From Peptostreptococcaceae bacterium (GTDB lineage Bacteria; Bacillota; Clostridia; Peptostreptococcales; Peptostreptococcaceae): a DNA stretch of 64,000 bases. The notes below the pieces were generated by a model, which searched no databases, was not told where the DNA came from, and saw nothing but the letters and a program-made list of their open reading frames with translations. Made by a program: the position numbers and the translations under genes. Positions within the stretch are counted from its first letter, which is position 1; every line of letters starts with the position of its first letter. The DNA is taken from NCBI GenBank assembly GCA_025210335.1, contig JAOARY010000045.1, forward strand, positions 62,001 through 126,000, given 5' to 3'. Positions 52,276-61,689 of this stretch are shown here, in pieces.

Positions 52276-54603
52276 ATGAAGAAAATAAACAAATTTATTT
52301 TGATATTTTTTACTTTTTTTATTATGGTATATTCTATAAAATTTGTCGTAGCAAAAGATAAAAAAAATATTGAAATGAACAAAAATGAGGATGTAAGAAT
52401 TGGTGGAGATTTAAAAAAAGAATTTGATTACGAGATAAATCCAAAGACTTTAGAGATAAATGTTATATGTGATTCTAAAAAGGAACAAGTTTCAAAGCCA
52501 TTGCAAGAAAGAATAATTAGTAATTATAAAGAAGAAAATAACAATATATCTTTTGATTATGAGAATGAAGGTATACACGTAAATTTAAAAAAAGAAAAAG
52601 ATTATATAGATATAGATATAAAATCAACTAAGAATGAAAATAAATTTACATGGCCAAAAGTTAGTGCAAATTCTTATACATTGCCATTGTTTGAAGGAAA
52701 GTATATACCATCAAATGATAAGTATTGGAAAGAATTTTTAAAAGATAGTGAGTATAGTTTTGCTGAATCTTTTTCTATGAATTATTTTGTATCAAATAAA
52801 GAGAATTATTCAATTATGTATATTGCAAAGAACATGCTAGATAATGAAATTAAATTTAATACAGACGATAAAATAGAATTTGATTTCATTCATGATTATC
52901 CTAGTATTGAAAAAGAAAAAACATATGGATTTAGAATCTATATTACAGATAAAAACATTATGGATATATCAAAATTATATAAGAATCATATTATATCAAG
53001 GGGTAAATTTAAAACTTTAGAAGAAAAAGCAAAATCAAATCCAAATATAAAAAAATTATATGGCTCTATATTTATATATTTGTGGTCAGATAATTTTTTA
53101 TGGTCTGATGATATAAAGTGGCAGGAATTTTTAAAAAATATGAATAGTGATGTTTGTAATTATATAAGAAATAATAAAATATTAGAAACATATGAATTAG
53201 AAGAATTAAATAATGTTTTTGAAGAATTAAAACAACAAGACTATTTATCAAAATACCAAAAGGATATAATTATAAGAGATTTAAATAAAATATTAAAATC
53301 AGATGAATTTTATGATGAAAGTATATTTGCAAAAAAAGACGATGTCATCAAATCCTATATTAAAAAAGGGTTAAATAATTTAAATCAATTAGAAATTTTT
53401 GATTTAAATAAAAGAGCTTTATATAATAATTTTGATGTATTTAATGATATTAAATATTTTGGAAATGGAAATTCGTTAAAATTATTAGATGAATTAGATA
53501 AAATGAAAATAAACAATGCTTGGCTTGGTTTTGCAGATTGGATACCTTCAATGATAAATCCTAAATTTAATGAAATAGCTATAAAAAGAGGTTATTTAGT
53601 AGCGCCATATGACTCATATCATTCAATTCATGAAGTAAAAGATAATGAGTGGATTACAGCTAGTTTTGATGATGAAAGATTATACTATGATGCAACTATT
53701 ACCAATAAGAATAATAAAAAAATAGGCGGATTTTTGGGCAGAGGAAGAAAATTAAATCCAACATTATCAATGCCTTATGTAAAATATAGAATCAATAAAA
53801 TTTTGGATACTGGTGTTAAATTTAATTCTTGGTTTTTGGATGTTGATGGTGCAGGAGAGTTTCATAATGATTATTCAAAAGAACATATAACTACAAAATT
53901 ACAAGATCAAACAGCAAGATTAAATAGAATGAAATATATAGCAAATGATAAAGAGCTTGTGCTTGGTACTGAAAGTGGAAATGACTATTGTAGTGATGTA
54001 ATAGCCTTTGCCCATGGAATAGAAAGTCCTGTATTAAAATGGGGTGATAATGATTTAAGAGTCAACAAAGAAAGCAAATATTACCTAGGTAATTATTGGT
54101 CAAATACTGGAGGAGTACCAACAAAATATTTTAAACAAGTAGAGTTAAAGGATTTGTATAAAAGAATTTATTATAGTCCAATATATTCACTTCCTCTATA
54201 TAAACTTGTTTATAATGATAGTGTAATAACTAGTCATCATTGGGAATCTGGAAGTTTAAAATTCGAAGAGGTTATTGTAGATAATATGCTTTATGAAATA
54301 CTTTATAATGTACCACCTTTGTATCAATTGGATTTGGATGAATTAAATAAACATAAAAATATAATAAAAAATCATTATGCTGTGTTTTCTAAATTCCATA
54401 AAGAAGCTATAAAAAAACCAATTAAAGATTTTTGTTATCTTACAAAGGATAAACTTGTTCAAAAGATGGTTTATGATGAAAATTTATATGTTATAGTTAA
54501 TTTTTCAAATAATAATTATATTTATGATGGTAAAAAGATAGAAGGTAAATCTGGATATATTAAGCTTGATAATGAAGAAATTTTGTATAAGCCTATGAAA
54601 TAA
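52276..54603 (+). CDS. secreted glycoside-hydrolase-like protein (GH101-related)
   Basis: 775 residues from ATG 52276 (GGAGG eight bases upstream). A signal peptide or N-terminal anchor (about 5-27) is followed by a beta-rich domain to about 250, a helical insert (about 255-390) and a TIM-barrel-like region. The barrel contains N-A-W-L-G-F-A-D-W, S-W-F-L-D-V-D-G-A-G and L-G-T-E-S-G-N-D, the candidate catalytic Asp and Glu. This resembles endo-alpha-N-acetylgalactosaminidases (GH101) and related families of unknown substrate. The exact family needs a profile search. It lies after a two-component system, separated by a terminator. Confidence 0.65.
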   Translation: MKKINKFILIFFTFFIMVYSIKFVVAKDKKNIEMNKNEDVRIGGDLKKEFDYEINPKTLEINVICDSKKEQVSKPLQERIISNYKEENNNISFDYENEGIHVNLKKEKDYIDIDIKSTKNENKFTWPKVSANSYTLPLFEGKYIPSNDKYWKEFLKDSEYSFAESFSMNYFVSNKENYSIMYIAKNMLDNEIKFNTDDKIEFDFIHDYPSIEKEKTYGFRIYITDKNIMDISKLYKNHIISRGKFKTLEEKAKSNPNIKKLYGSIFIYLWSDNFLWSDDIKWQEFLKNMNSDVCNYIRNNKILETYELEELNNVFEELKQQDYLSKYQKDIIIRDLNKILKSDEFYDESIFAKKDDVIKSYIKKGLNNLNQLEIFDLNKRALYNNFDVFNDIKYFGNGNSLKLLDELDKMKINNAWLGFADWIPSMINPKFNEIAIKRGYLVAPYDSYHSIHEVKDNEWITASFDDERLYYDATITNKNNKKIGGFLGRGRKLNPTLSMPYVKYRINKILDTGVKFNSWFLDVDGAGEFHNDYSKEHITTKLQDQTARLNRMKYIANDKELVLGTESGNDYCSDVIAFAHGIESPVLKWGDNDLRVNKESKYYLGNYWSNTGGVPTKYFKQVELKDLYKRIYYSPIYSLPLYKLVYNDSVITSHHWESGSLKFEEVIVDNMLYEILYNVPPLYQLDLDELNKHKNIIKNHYAVFSKFHKEAIKKPIKDFCYLTKDKLVQKMVYDENLYVIVNFSNNNYIYDGKKIEGKSGYIKLDNEEILYKPMK

Positions 54604-54653
54604 ATACAAAAATATATATAATTAAGAAAAATATAAATAGTAGGTGATAAATA

Positions 54654-54721
54654 ATGACAAAAGAAGAAATTGTAGATTTTTTTTAAGTGCTAAAAACTAC
54701 TTTCTGTGATTAATCCAAAAG
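54654..54721 (+). pseudogene. 5' stub of a PNPOx-family gene
   Basis: Behind AGGTGAT, an ATG frame reads M-T-K-E-E-I-V-D-F-F then stops at 54686. Removing one T of the T-run continues it to S-A-K-N-Y-F-L, the usual beginning of small pyridoxamine-phosphate-oxidase-like proteins, before a second stop. Nothing of the rest remains. The gap up to 54855 otherwise holds only a terminator. Confidence 0.4.
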
Positions 54722-54773
54722 AATTATTGTAAATCAAAAAAAATATGTGTAAAATAATACTGTAAATAAAAAT

Positions 54774-54799
54774 AAAAAAGACATTTAAATGTCTTTTTT
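54774..54799 (+). terminator. terminator after the stub
   Basis: A perfect 26-base palindrome, AAAAAAGACATTT and its complement, with T6 at its end. Confidence 0.75.
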
Positions 54800-54854
54800 G
54801 CTTTTTTTGAAATCAATACACTGAAATATGGTAAAATAGAGGAGTTGTTTTTTG

Positions 54855-55475
54855 ATGAAAATTGTTAAGTTAAGCGAAGAGTATTTTGAACAAACGGCAG
54901 TTTTACTATGCGAGGTTTTTGCTGAGAAAGAACCTCTTACTAAAAATCTTGTATTTGAAAGAGAAAATTTCTTAGAATTTTGTAGAAGAATGATTAAAGG
55001 ATTTTTTAATCAAGGTCTATCTTTTATAGCAGTAAAAGATGATATTGTAGTAGCACTTTTATTAGCTAGAAAAGAAGATTTGGATTTTGTAAGTGATGAT
55101 GAAGCGTTAGAATTAGCACCAGAATTATCACCTGTATTTGAATTACAAGATCATTTATATCAAAAAGCACAAGTTGATATAGATCCTAATAAAACTGTAC
55201 ATTTAGAAACTATAGCTTGTCATAAAGATTATTGTAATAATGGTCTTAGCAAAAAATTATTATTACATACAATAAATCATTTAAAAGAACAAAGATTTAA
55301 ATATGTTACAGGTATGTGTACAAGTCATAAATCACAAGAATTATTCAAAAAAGGAGTTTCAGACTTTTTTAAATATGAAATAAAATATGGTGATTTCTTT
55401 TGTAAAAAGACATATCCTCAATTTAATGAATTAGAAGATAAACTTTGCAAATTGATTGTAGGAGTGGTATCTTAA
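54855..55475 (+). CDS. GNAT-like N-acetyltransferase
   Basis: 206 residues from ATG 54855; GAGGAG lies ten bases upstream. The acetyl-CoA motif is visible as I-A-C-H-K-D-Y-C-N-N-G-L-S-K-K-L, a divergent form of the Q/R-x-x-G-x-G/A loop of GNAT proteins. The start V-K-L-S-E-E-Y-F-E-Q-T and the L-C-E-V-F segment resemble small-molecule acetyltransferases. The acceptor is unknown. It lies between two terminators. Confidence 0.7.
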   Translation: MKIVKLSEEYFEQTAVLLCEVFAEKEPLTKNLVFERENFLEFCRRMIKGFFNQGLSFIAVKDDIVVALLLARKEDLDFVSDDEALELAPELSPVFELQDHLYQKAQVDIDPNKTVHLETIACHKDYCNNGLSKKLLLHTINHLKEQRFKYVTGMCTSHKSQELFKKGVSDFFKYEIKYGDFFCKKTYPQFNELEDKLCKLIVGVVS

Positions 55476-55505
55476 AAAAATTAAGTATATATATTTATTG
55501 AATTT

Positions 55506-55550
55506 ACTGCCTTGAAAATAATTGAAGATTATTTTTAAGGCAGTTTTTTA
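55506..55550 (+). terminator. rho-independent terminator
   Basis: ACTGCCTTGAAAATAAT (55506-55522) and ATTATTTTTAAGGCAGT (55528-55544), one mismatch, then T6. Confidence 0.85.
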
Positions 55551-55634
55551 CATTGAAAAATTGTAAAGATAAAATACTATATACATATAGATTTTATGAT
55601 TATAATAAGGGTATCAAAATAAAGAGGTGATATT

Positions 55635-56150
55635 GTGGAAAAAGGATATATACATGTTTATACTGGAAATGGAAAAGGAAAAACAACAGCAGCATTTGGA
55701 TTAGCGTTAAGAGCAGCTTGTGCAGATAAAAAAGTTTTTATAGGTCAATTTGTTAAAGGTATGAAATATAGTGAAGTTAAAGTTTGTGATTTGCTTAAAA
55801 ATATAGATATTGAACAATTTGGACTTGAATGTTTTATAAATAAAGAACCAAAAGAGGAAGATATACTAATTGCGAGAAAAGGCTTAGAAAAAATTGAAAA
55901 AATAATTGAGAACAATACTTATGATGTAGTAGTTTTAGATGAAATAAATATTGCACTTTATTATAATTTATTTAAACTTAGCGAGGTTTTAGATATTTTA
56001 TCAAAAAAACCACAAAATATGGAAATTGTTTGTACAGGAAGATATGCAAAAGATGAATTGATTGAATTTGCTGACTTAGTAACAGAAATGAAAGAGATAA
56101 AGCATTACTATAATGAAGGGGTTGAAGCTAGAAGAGGTATAGAATGTTAG
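55635..56150 (+). CDS. cobA: corrinoid adenosyltransferase (CobA/BtuR type)
   Basis: 171 residues starting at GTG 55635 behind AGAGGTGAT. The P-loop G-N-G-K-G-K-T-T lies near the N-terminus, F-V-K-G in the next strand, and V-V-L-D-E-I-N-I-A is Walker B. It transfers the adenosyl group of ATP to cob(I)alamin. The transporter behind the cobalamin riboswitch (23265-26042) would supply its substrate. Its stop overlaps the start of the MscS gene by 7 bases. Confidence 0.9.
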   Translation: MEKGYIHVYTGNGKGKTTAAFGLALRAACADKKVFIGQFVKGMKYSEVKVCDLLKNIDIEQFGLECFINKEPKEEDILIARKGLEKIEKIIENNTYDVVVLDEINIALYYNLFKLSEVLDILSKKPQNMEIVCTGRYAKDELIEFADLVTEMKEIKHYYNEGVEARRGIEC

Positions 56151-57019
56151 AAAACTTAAATTATTTAGATTTAAATTCATCAAATGTTCCAATCAAAGAA
56201 ATTTTGGGGATTATAATTATTTTATTTATAATTTCCTTAATAAGAAAAAGTATTATAAAATTGATTTGGAAATTTACTGATGATGTTAAAAAAAGATATT
56301 ATTTTAGAAAGATAATAACTTACTTTATGGCTTTCTTATCAATATTATTAATTTGGAGTATTTTTTATAGTAAAATAGAATCTTTTGCCACTTTTTTTGG
56401 TCTTTTATCAGCAGGTATTACAATCGCATTAAAAGATTTGATTATAAATATGGCAGCTTTTATGTTTATTATATTTAGAAAGCCATTTTCAATAGAAGAC
56501 AGAATAGAGATAGGTAATTTTAAGGGTGATGTTATAGATATTAGAGTATTTCAATTTACTTTAATGGAAATAGAAAATTGGGTTGGAGCTGAACAAAGTA
56601 CAGGTAGAGTTATAGAAGTACCAAATGGTTATATTTTTAGTCATGCACTATTTAATTATAGTAAAGGTTTTGATTATATATGGAATGAGGTTCCTGTATT
56701 AATAACATTAGATAGTGATTGGAAAAGAGCAAAAATGATATTAAAAGAAATATCAAAAGTACATTGCGAACATATAGAACAACATACTCAAAAAAATATA
56801 AGAAATTCAGATCATAAATATATGATATTTTATTCTAATTTAACTCCTATAGTTTATATGAAAGCAGAAAGTAGTGGTATTTTGCTTACACTTAGATATT
56901 TATGTAAACCAAAACATAGAAGAAATACAGAGAATAATATTTGGGAAGTTATTTTAGAAGAGTTTAAGAAAAATAATGTGGAATTAGCTTATGAAAGTTT
57001 AACAGTATATAAAAAATAA
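56144..57019 (+). CDS. MscS family mechanosensitive channel
   Basis: 291 residues with an N-terminal helix (about 15-32), a second one (50-70) and the pore-lining helix at about 80-110 containing [14 protein letters not shown]. The beta domain with [11 protein letters not shown] and G-D-V-I-D-I follows. It opens under membrane tension to release solutes. It is one of the short MscS forms. The gene overlaps cobA by 7 bases, so both are co-translated, without an obvious functional link. Confidence 0.88.
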   Translation: MLENLNYLDLNSSNVPIKEILGIIIILFIISLIRKSIIKLIWKFTDDVKKRYYFRKIITYFMAFLSILLIWSIFYSKIESFATFFGLLSAGITIALKDLIINMAAFMFIIFRKPFSIEDRIEIGNFKGDVIDIRVFQFTLMEIENWVGAEQSTGRVIEVPNGYIFSHALFNYSKGFDYIWNEVPVLITLDSDWKRAKMILKEISKVHCEHIEQHTQKNIRNSDHKYMIFYSNLTPIVYMKAESSGILLTLRYLCKPKHRRNTENNIWEVILEEFKKNNVELAYESLTVYKK

Positions 57020-57039
57020 TATTTTTAGGAGCGAATAAT

Positions 57040-57477
57040 ATGGATGAAAAATTAAAGAAAAAAAGACTAAAAGAGCTTACTGATTTACAGTATGATATTA
57101 CTCAAAATAATGGAACTGAAAGACCTTTTTCCAATGAATATTGGGATAGCTTTGATGATGGTATATATGTAGATGTAGTTTCTGGTGAAGTTTTATTTTC
57201 TTCTAAAGATAAATTTCATTCAAGCTGTGGATGGCCTAGTTTTTCAAAAACATTAGAAGATAATGTAGTTGAAAAGAAAGATAATTCATATAATATGTCG
57301 AGAGTGGAAGTAAGAAGCAAGGATGCATCTTCTCATCTTGGTCATGTTTTTAATGATGGGCCTAAGGATTTAGGTGGTTTAAGATATTGTATAAATGGTG
57401 CTGCATTAAAATTTATAAAAAAAGAAAATTTAAAAGAAGAAGGATATGAAAAATATATAGCTTTATTTGAAGAATAA
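57040..57477 (+). CDS. msrB: peptide-methionine (R)-S-oxide reductase
   Basis: 145 residues, the single-domain MsrB fold. The catalytic cysteine is in [16 protein letters not shown] and [10 protein letters not shown] are conserved. The two CxxC zinc motifs of many MsrB proteins are absent. It repairs oxidised methionine (R-sulfoxide) in proteins. It lies 20 bases after the mscS gene and 12 bases before the sirtuin gene. Confidence 0.92.
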   Translation: MDEKLKKKRLKELTDLQYDITQNNGTERPFSNEYWDSFDDGIYVDVVSGEVLFSSKDKFHSSCGWPSFSKTLEDNVVEKKDNSYNMSRVEVRSKDASSHLGHVFNDGPKDLGGLRYCINGAALKFIKKENLKEEGYEKYIALFEE

Positions 57478-57489
57478 AGGGGTGTTTTT

Positions 57490-58221
57490 ATGAACGAAAT
57501 AGAAAAGCTAAAGAAATTAATAAAAAATAGTGATAATATTGTTTTTTTTGGTGGAGCTGGAACTTCAACTGAAAGTGGAATACCTGATTTTAGAAGTGCA
57601 AAAACAGGTCTTTATAATAGCAATTATGAATATCAACCAGAAGAAATTTTAAGCCATAATTTCTTTTTTGATAAAACTAAGATTTTTTATGATTTTTATA
57701 AAAAACATATGATTTATATGGATGCAAAACCAAATTATTTGCACAAAACTCTTTTTGAATTAGAAAAGAAAAATAAATTAAGAGCAATAATTACACAAAA
57801 TATTGATGGATTACATCAGATGGCAGGAAGTAAAAATGTTTTGGAATTACATGGTTCTATAACTAAAAATACATGTTTAGATTGTGATACTAACTATGAT
57901 TTGAAATATATATATGATTATGAAGGCATACCAAAGTGTTGCAAATGTGAAGGGCTAATAAAGCCTAAGGTGATATTATATGAAGAATCTCTAGATCAAG
58001 ATATATTAAATAAATCAATTGATTATATCAAAAATGCAGATGTACTTATTGTAGGAGGTACTTCTTTGGTTGTATATCCTGCTGCTGGGTTAATTGAATA
58101 TTATAAAGGTGATAAATTAGTATTAATAAATAAAAGTATAACTTCATACGATAATAGAGCAAATTTAATTATAAAAGATAGTATTGGAAAGGTTTTTGAA
58201 GAAATTTTAAAAGAATTATAA
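57490..58221 (+). CDS. NAD-dependent protein deacylase (sirtuin)
   Basis: 243 residues. G-A-G-T-S-T-E-S-G-I-P-D-F-R-S is the NAD-binding signature, T-Q-N-I-D-G-L-H and L-H-G-S the active site (catalytic His), and two C-x2-C pairs (C-L-D-C and C-C-K-C) bind zinc. It removes acyl groups from lysine using NAD. The gene is last in the cobA-mscS-msrB-sirtuin run and has AAGGGGTG upstream. Confidence 0.92.
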   Translation: MNEIEKLKKLIKNSDNIVFFGGAGTSTESGIPDFRSAKTGLYNSNYEYQPEEILSHNFFFDKTKIFYDFYKKHMIYMDAKPNYLHKTLFELEKKNKLRAIITQNIDGLHQMAGSKNVLELHGSITKNTCLDCDTNYDLKYIYDYEGIPKCCKCEGLIKPKVILYEESLDQDILNKSIDYIKNADVLIVGGTSLVVYPAAGLIEYYKGDKLVLINKSITSYDNRANLIIKDSIGKVFEEILKEL

Positions 58222-58298
58222 TAATCATTTATATAATATACTTGATTTTAAAAATTTAATATGCTAGAATTATTAAAAATAAATATTTTATAGTGACG

Positions 58299-58345
58299 AA
58301 ATCCACTAAAAAGCTTTCAATAGGGCTTTTAGTGGATTTTTTTGT
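58299..58345 (+). terminator. rho-independent terminator
   Basis: AAATCCACTAAAAAGC (58299-58314) and GCTTTTAGTGGATTT (58325-58339), followed by further T residues. Confidence 0.88.
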
Positions 58346-58382
58346 TGTAAATTTTTAGAAATAAGGAAGGAGATAGATTTTT

Positions 58383-59738
58383 ATGTTACAAAAAGAATTT
58401 TATAAAACTATTTATAAAATAGCATTTCCTGTGATGATTCAATATTTTATAATATCGTCACTTAATTTTATGGATAGCTTTATGATAGGGCGTTTAGGTG
58501 AAGAGGCTGTTGCTGGTCTTGGGATTGCAAATCAATATTTTTTATTATTCAATCTTATATTAATGGGTGTTTATTCAGGTTGCAATGTTTTGATTTCACA
58601 ATTTTTTGGAAAGAAAGATATAAAAAATATCAAAAAGGTTTTGGGAATATCATTAATAATAGGGGTAATATTAGCTGTTATTTTTACTTTGGTTGCAAAA
58701 ATAGCTACATTTGAAATAATAAAAATATTTAATCAAGATCCGATGGTATTAGACTTAGGAGCTAAATACTTAAAAATAGTTTCTTTGAGTTATTTATTTA
58801 TGGCCATATCTTTTGCATTTGGGATTGGGAGTAGAGGTGTTAGACAAGCTTTTTTACCTATGATTTGTAGCGTTGTAGCTCTGTTTATAAATGTATTTTT
58901 TAATTATGGACTTATATTTGGAAACTTAGGTATGCCAAAACTTGGAGTTAGTGGTGCAGCATATGCAACTTTAATAGCAAGAATTATAGAGACGATTTGT
59001 ATATTAGCTTTAGTATATATAAAGGGAAGTATATTAAAATCATCAAAACAGGAGTTATTTAATTTTGATAAGAAGTTTTTTGACGATGTTATGAAAGTAA
59101 CTATACCCGTTGTTATAAATGAATTATGTTGGGGTTTTGGTATGATTATATATTCAGTTATATATGGAAATATGAGTACAAAGGCCATAGCATCGGTTCA
59201 AATATGTATGACTATACAGAATATGTTTTTGATAATTCTTTTTGGAATATCAAATGCTGCATGTGTTGTTATTGGTAATGAGATTGGAAATGATGATTTT
59301 AATAAAGCAAAATTATATGCGAAAAAATTTATTAGATTATGTGTAGGGGTTTCAGTTCTTATAGCAATTTCTCTTGCATTTTCATCTAAATATATATTAA
59401 GTATATATGAAGTTTCAAAAGAGGTTTATAGTTCCACTTTCTATATGCTTATAACAACTGCTTTAATATTTCCAATAAGATTTTTGAATGTACTTTTAAT
59501 TGTTGGAATATTAAGAGGTGGAGGAGATACTTCTTATGCACTTAAAATAGAGTTATTTACAATGTGGTTAATTGGAGTTCCAATATGTTTTTTAGGTGCA
59601 TTTTATTTAAATTTAAAGGTTGAAGAAGTTTTTTTAATAGTTACATTAGAAGAAATTGTAAAAATGATACTTTCTTTGCGCAGATATAAATCAAAAAAAT
59701 GGATTAAAAATCTTGTTAATAATATAAAAACAGCCTAG
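58383..59738 (+). CDS. MATE family efflux transporter
   Basis: 451 residues with about twelve membrane helices in two halves. A-F-P-V-M-I-Q-Y-F, N-F-M-D-S-F-M-I-G-R-L-G and the N-V-L-I-S-Q-F-F-G-K segment are typical of the MATE branch near NorM/DinF-like proteins. It differs clearly from the MATE gene at 11128, so this is not a recent copy. It expels cationic compounds in exchange for Na+ or H+. AAGGAGATA precedes the ATG, and terminators flank the gene. Confidence 0.9.
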   Translation: MLQKEFYKTIYKIAFPVMIQYFIISSLNFMDSFMIGRLGEEAVAGLGIANQYFLLFNLILMGVYSGCNVLISQFFGKKDIKNIKKVLGISLIIGVILAVIFTLVAKIATFEIIKIFNQDPMVLDLGAKYLKIVSLSYLFMAISFAFGIGSRGVRQAFLPMICSVVALFINVFFNYGLIFGNLGMPKLGVSGAAYATLIARIIETICILALVYIKGSILKSSKQELFNFDKKFFDDVMKVTIPVVINELCWGFGMIIYSVIYGNMSTKAIASVQICMTIQNMFLIILFGISNAACVVIGNEIGNDDFNKAKLYAKKFIRLCVGVSVLIAISLAFSSKYILSIYEVSKEVYSSTFYMLITTALIFPIRFLNVLLIVGILRGGGDTSYALKIELFTMWLIGVPICFLGAFYLNLKVEEVFLIVTLEEIVKMILSLRRYKSKKWIKNLVNNIKTA

Positions 59739-59777
59739 ATTTATAGATATAAAAATTAAATAAATTAAACAATAAAT

Positions 59778-59830
59778 AAAGAGCTATTTTAAAATTATCT
59801 TTTATTATTTTAAAATAGCTCTTTATTTTT
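59778..59830 (+). terminator. rho-independent terminator
   Basis: AAAGAGCTATTTTAAAAT (59778-59795) and its exact complement (59807-59824) form the stem, followed by ATTTTT. Confidence 0.85.
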
Positions 59831-59899
59831 ATCTATAAATTTTTAAAATTTCAATTTTGGGGTAAAATTTCAAAAAACATTATATTTTGGAGGCGAAGG

Positions 59900-61672
59900 A
59901 TGAAAACTTCTATAAATGGAAATGAATTTTTTGAGTTTTTTAAAAATGGTGCTATTGAGGTTATAAATAACAAAGATTATTTAGATAGTATAAATATTTT
60001 TCCTGTTGAAGATAAAGATACAGGTAGTAATTTAGCTTATACTTTAAAGTTTATAGTAGAATTTAGTACTATTGAAGATTCTTTTTATAAAACAATAAAT
60101 TCAATGTCCTTAATATCCTTAGAAAATGCTAGAGGAAATTCAGGCGTTATATTTGCACAGTTTTTAACGGGTATTGCAAAAGAAACAAAAGAAAGAGAAT
60201 ATATAGATTTTAAAGAATTTATAGACCTATTAAAAAAATCTAGCGAGTATGTTTATAATTCTATCGCAAATCCATTTGAAGGAACTATAATTTCTTTTAT
60301 TAGAGATTGGACAAAGTATTTAAAGATGAATTCTTTTAAGTTTAATAATTTTAATGATATATTTTTAAAATCTTTTGAACATGCAAATGAATTATTATTG
60401 GAAACAAAGGTACATATGAAAAAATTAAAGAATAAAAATATAGTAGATTCAGGTGCAAATGGTTTTTTATTTTTTTTAAAAGGAATTTGTAAATTTTTTA
60501 ATGGTGAATTTTTGGAATTAGAAAATTTGATAACAAAAGAAAAAATAGATATTAAAGAAGAAAATTTTAATTGTATTAAATATAGATATTGTTGTGAATG
60601 CCTTTTAGAAACAAAGTTTTTAGATAAGCATATTTTAGATTTGAAAAAAGAATTATTAAATATCGGTGATAGTTTAATATTAGCTGGTAGTAATAAATTA
60701 AAACATATTCATATTCATTGTAATGAGATATATAAATTATTTAATTTGATATCTAGTTATGGGATTATAAAAAAACCAAAAGTTGAAGATATGAAAATTC
60801 AAAAAAATTTTAATAAAAATAAGGAAAATACGGTTATATTAATTGATTCTATAGCGGACATAGATGAAAAAATCATAAATAAAAACAATATAGATATAAT
60901 ACCTATAAATATATTTATAGACGAAAGTCATTATTTGGATAAAATCACAATAAATCATGATAATTTTAATGAAAAATATAAAAGAGCAAAGAGTATTAAA
61001 TCATCTCAACCTAATATTATACAGATAAAAAATAAAATAAACTTTTTAAAAAAGTATTATAAAAATATATTAATTATAACTGTGTCTGATAAATTAAGTG
61101 GTACTTATATGACTATGTTGGATTATTTAAAAAAGAATGAAAGTACAAATCCAAATATAAAAATTATAAACAGTAAATTAAATTCAGGTGCACAAGGTTT
61201 ACTTGTATTGGAGGCTATAAAACTTATAAAAGAACATAAAAATATAAATAATATAGTAGATGAATTAGAAAGGATAAAAGAAGATATAAAAATATATGTC
61301 AGTATAAATGATTTATCCAATATATTAAGAGGTGGAAGATTAAATACTAAATTAAAAAAATTGATAGAATTTTTCAATTTAAAAATAACTATATCTTTAG
61401 ATCGTAATGGAAAGGGAATATTAAAATATATAGGTATTTTTAGAAGAAAGAATGAAAAATATATATTAAAAAAAATAAATAAATTAAAAAAAGAGAATAA
61501 AGATTTAAATTATTGTATAGTTTATTCTGGTTCAAAGAAAAATAAAAGAAAATTTATAAAAGAAATTGAAGGTAAAATAGGAAAAAAGGCATTGTATGAA
61601 ACTAAAATATCTTCTGTGATAGCAATGCATTCAGGAAGTGATGCTATTGGAATTGCAGTCAAAATAAATTAA
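59900..61672 (+). CDS. DAK2-DegV fusion protein
   Basis: 590 residues. The N-terminal 200 form a DAK2/DhaL-type domain: V-E-D-K-D-T-G-S-N-L, A-R-G-N-S-G-V-I and V-D-S-G-A-N-G. Residues about 305-590 are a DegV domain (V-I-L-I-D-S-I-A-D, S-S-Q-P-N and L-R-G-G-R-L-N), which binds fatty acids. In FakA/FakB kinases these two functions sit on separate proteins, so a fatty-acid phosphorylation role is likely. GGAGGCG precedes the ATG. A DUF1295 membrane enzyme follows by 17 bases, which fits lipid metabolism. Confidence 0.85.
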   Translation: MKTSINGNEFFEFFKNGAIEVINNKDYLDSINIFPVEDKDTGSNLAYTLKFIVEFSTIEDSFYKTINSMSLISLENARGNSGVIFAQFLTGIAKETKEREYIDFKEFIDLLKKSSEYVYNSIANPFEGTIISFIRDWTKYLKMNSFKFNNFNDIFLKSFEHANELLLETKVHMKKLKNKNIVDSGANGFLFFLKGICKFFNGEFLELENLITKEKIDIKEENFNCIKYRYCCECLLETKFLDKHILDLKKELLNIGDSLILAGSNKLKHIHIHCNEIYKLFNLISSYGIIKKPKVEDMKIQKNFNKNKENTVILIDSIADIDEKIINKNNIDIIPINIFIDESHYLDKITINHDNFNEKYKRAKSIKSSQPNIIQIKNKINFLKKYYKNILIITVSDKLSGTYMTMLDYLKKNESTNPNIKIINSKLNSGAQGLLVLEAIKLIKEHKNINNIVDELERIKEDIKIYVSINDLSNILRGGRLNTKLKKLIEFFNLKITISLDRNGKGILKYIGIFRRKNEKYILKKINKLKKENKDLNYCIVYSGSKKNKRKFIKEIEGKIGKKALYETKISSVIAMHSGSDAIGIAVKIN

Positions 61673-61689
61673 AAGGGAGGTAATTTTAG

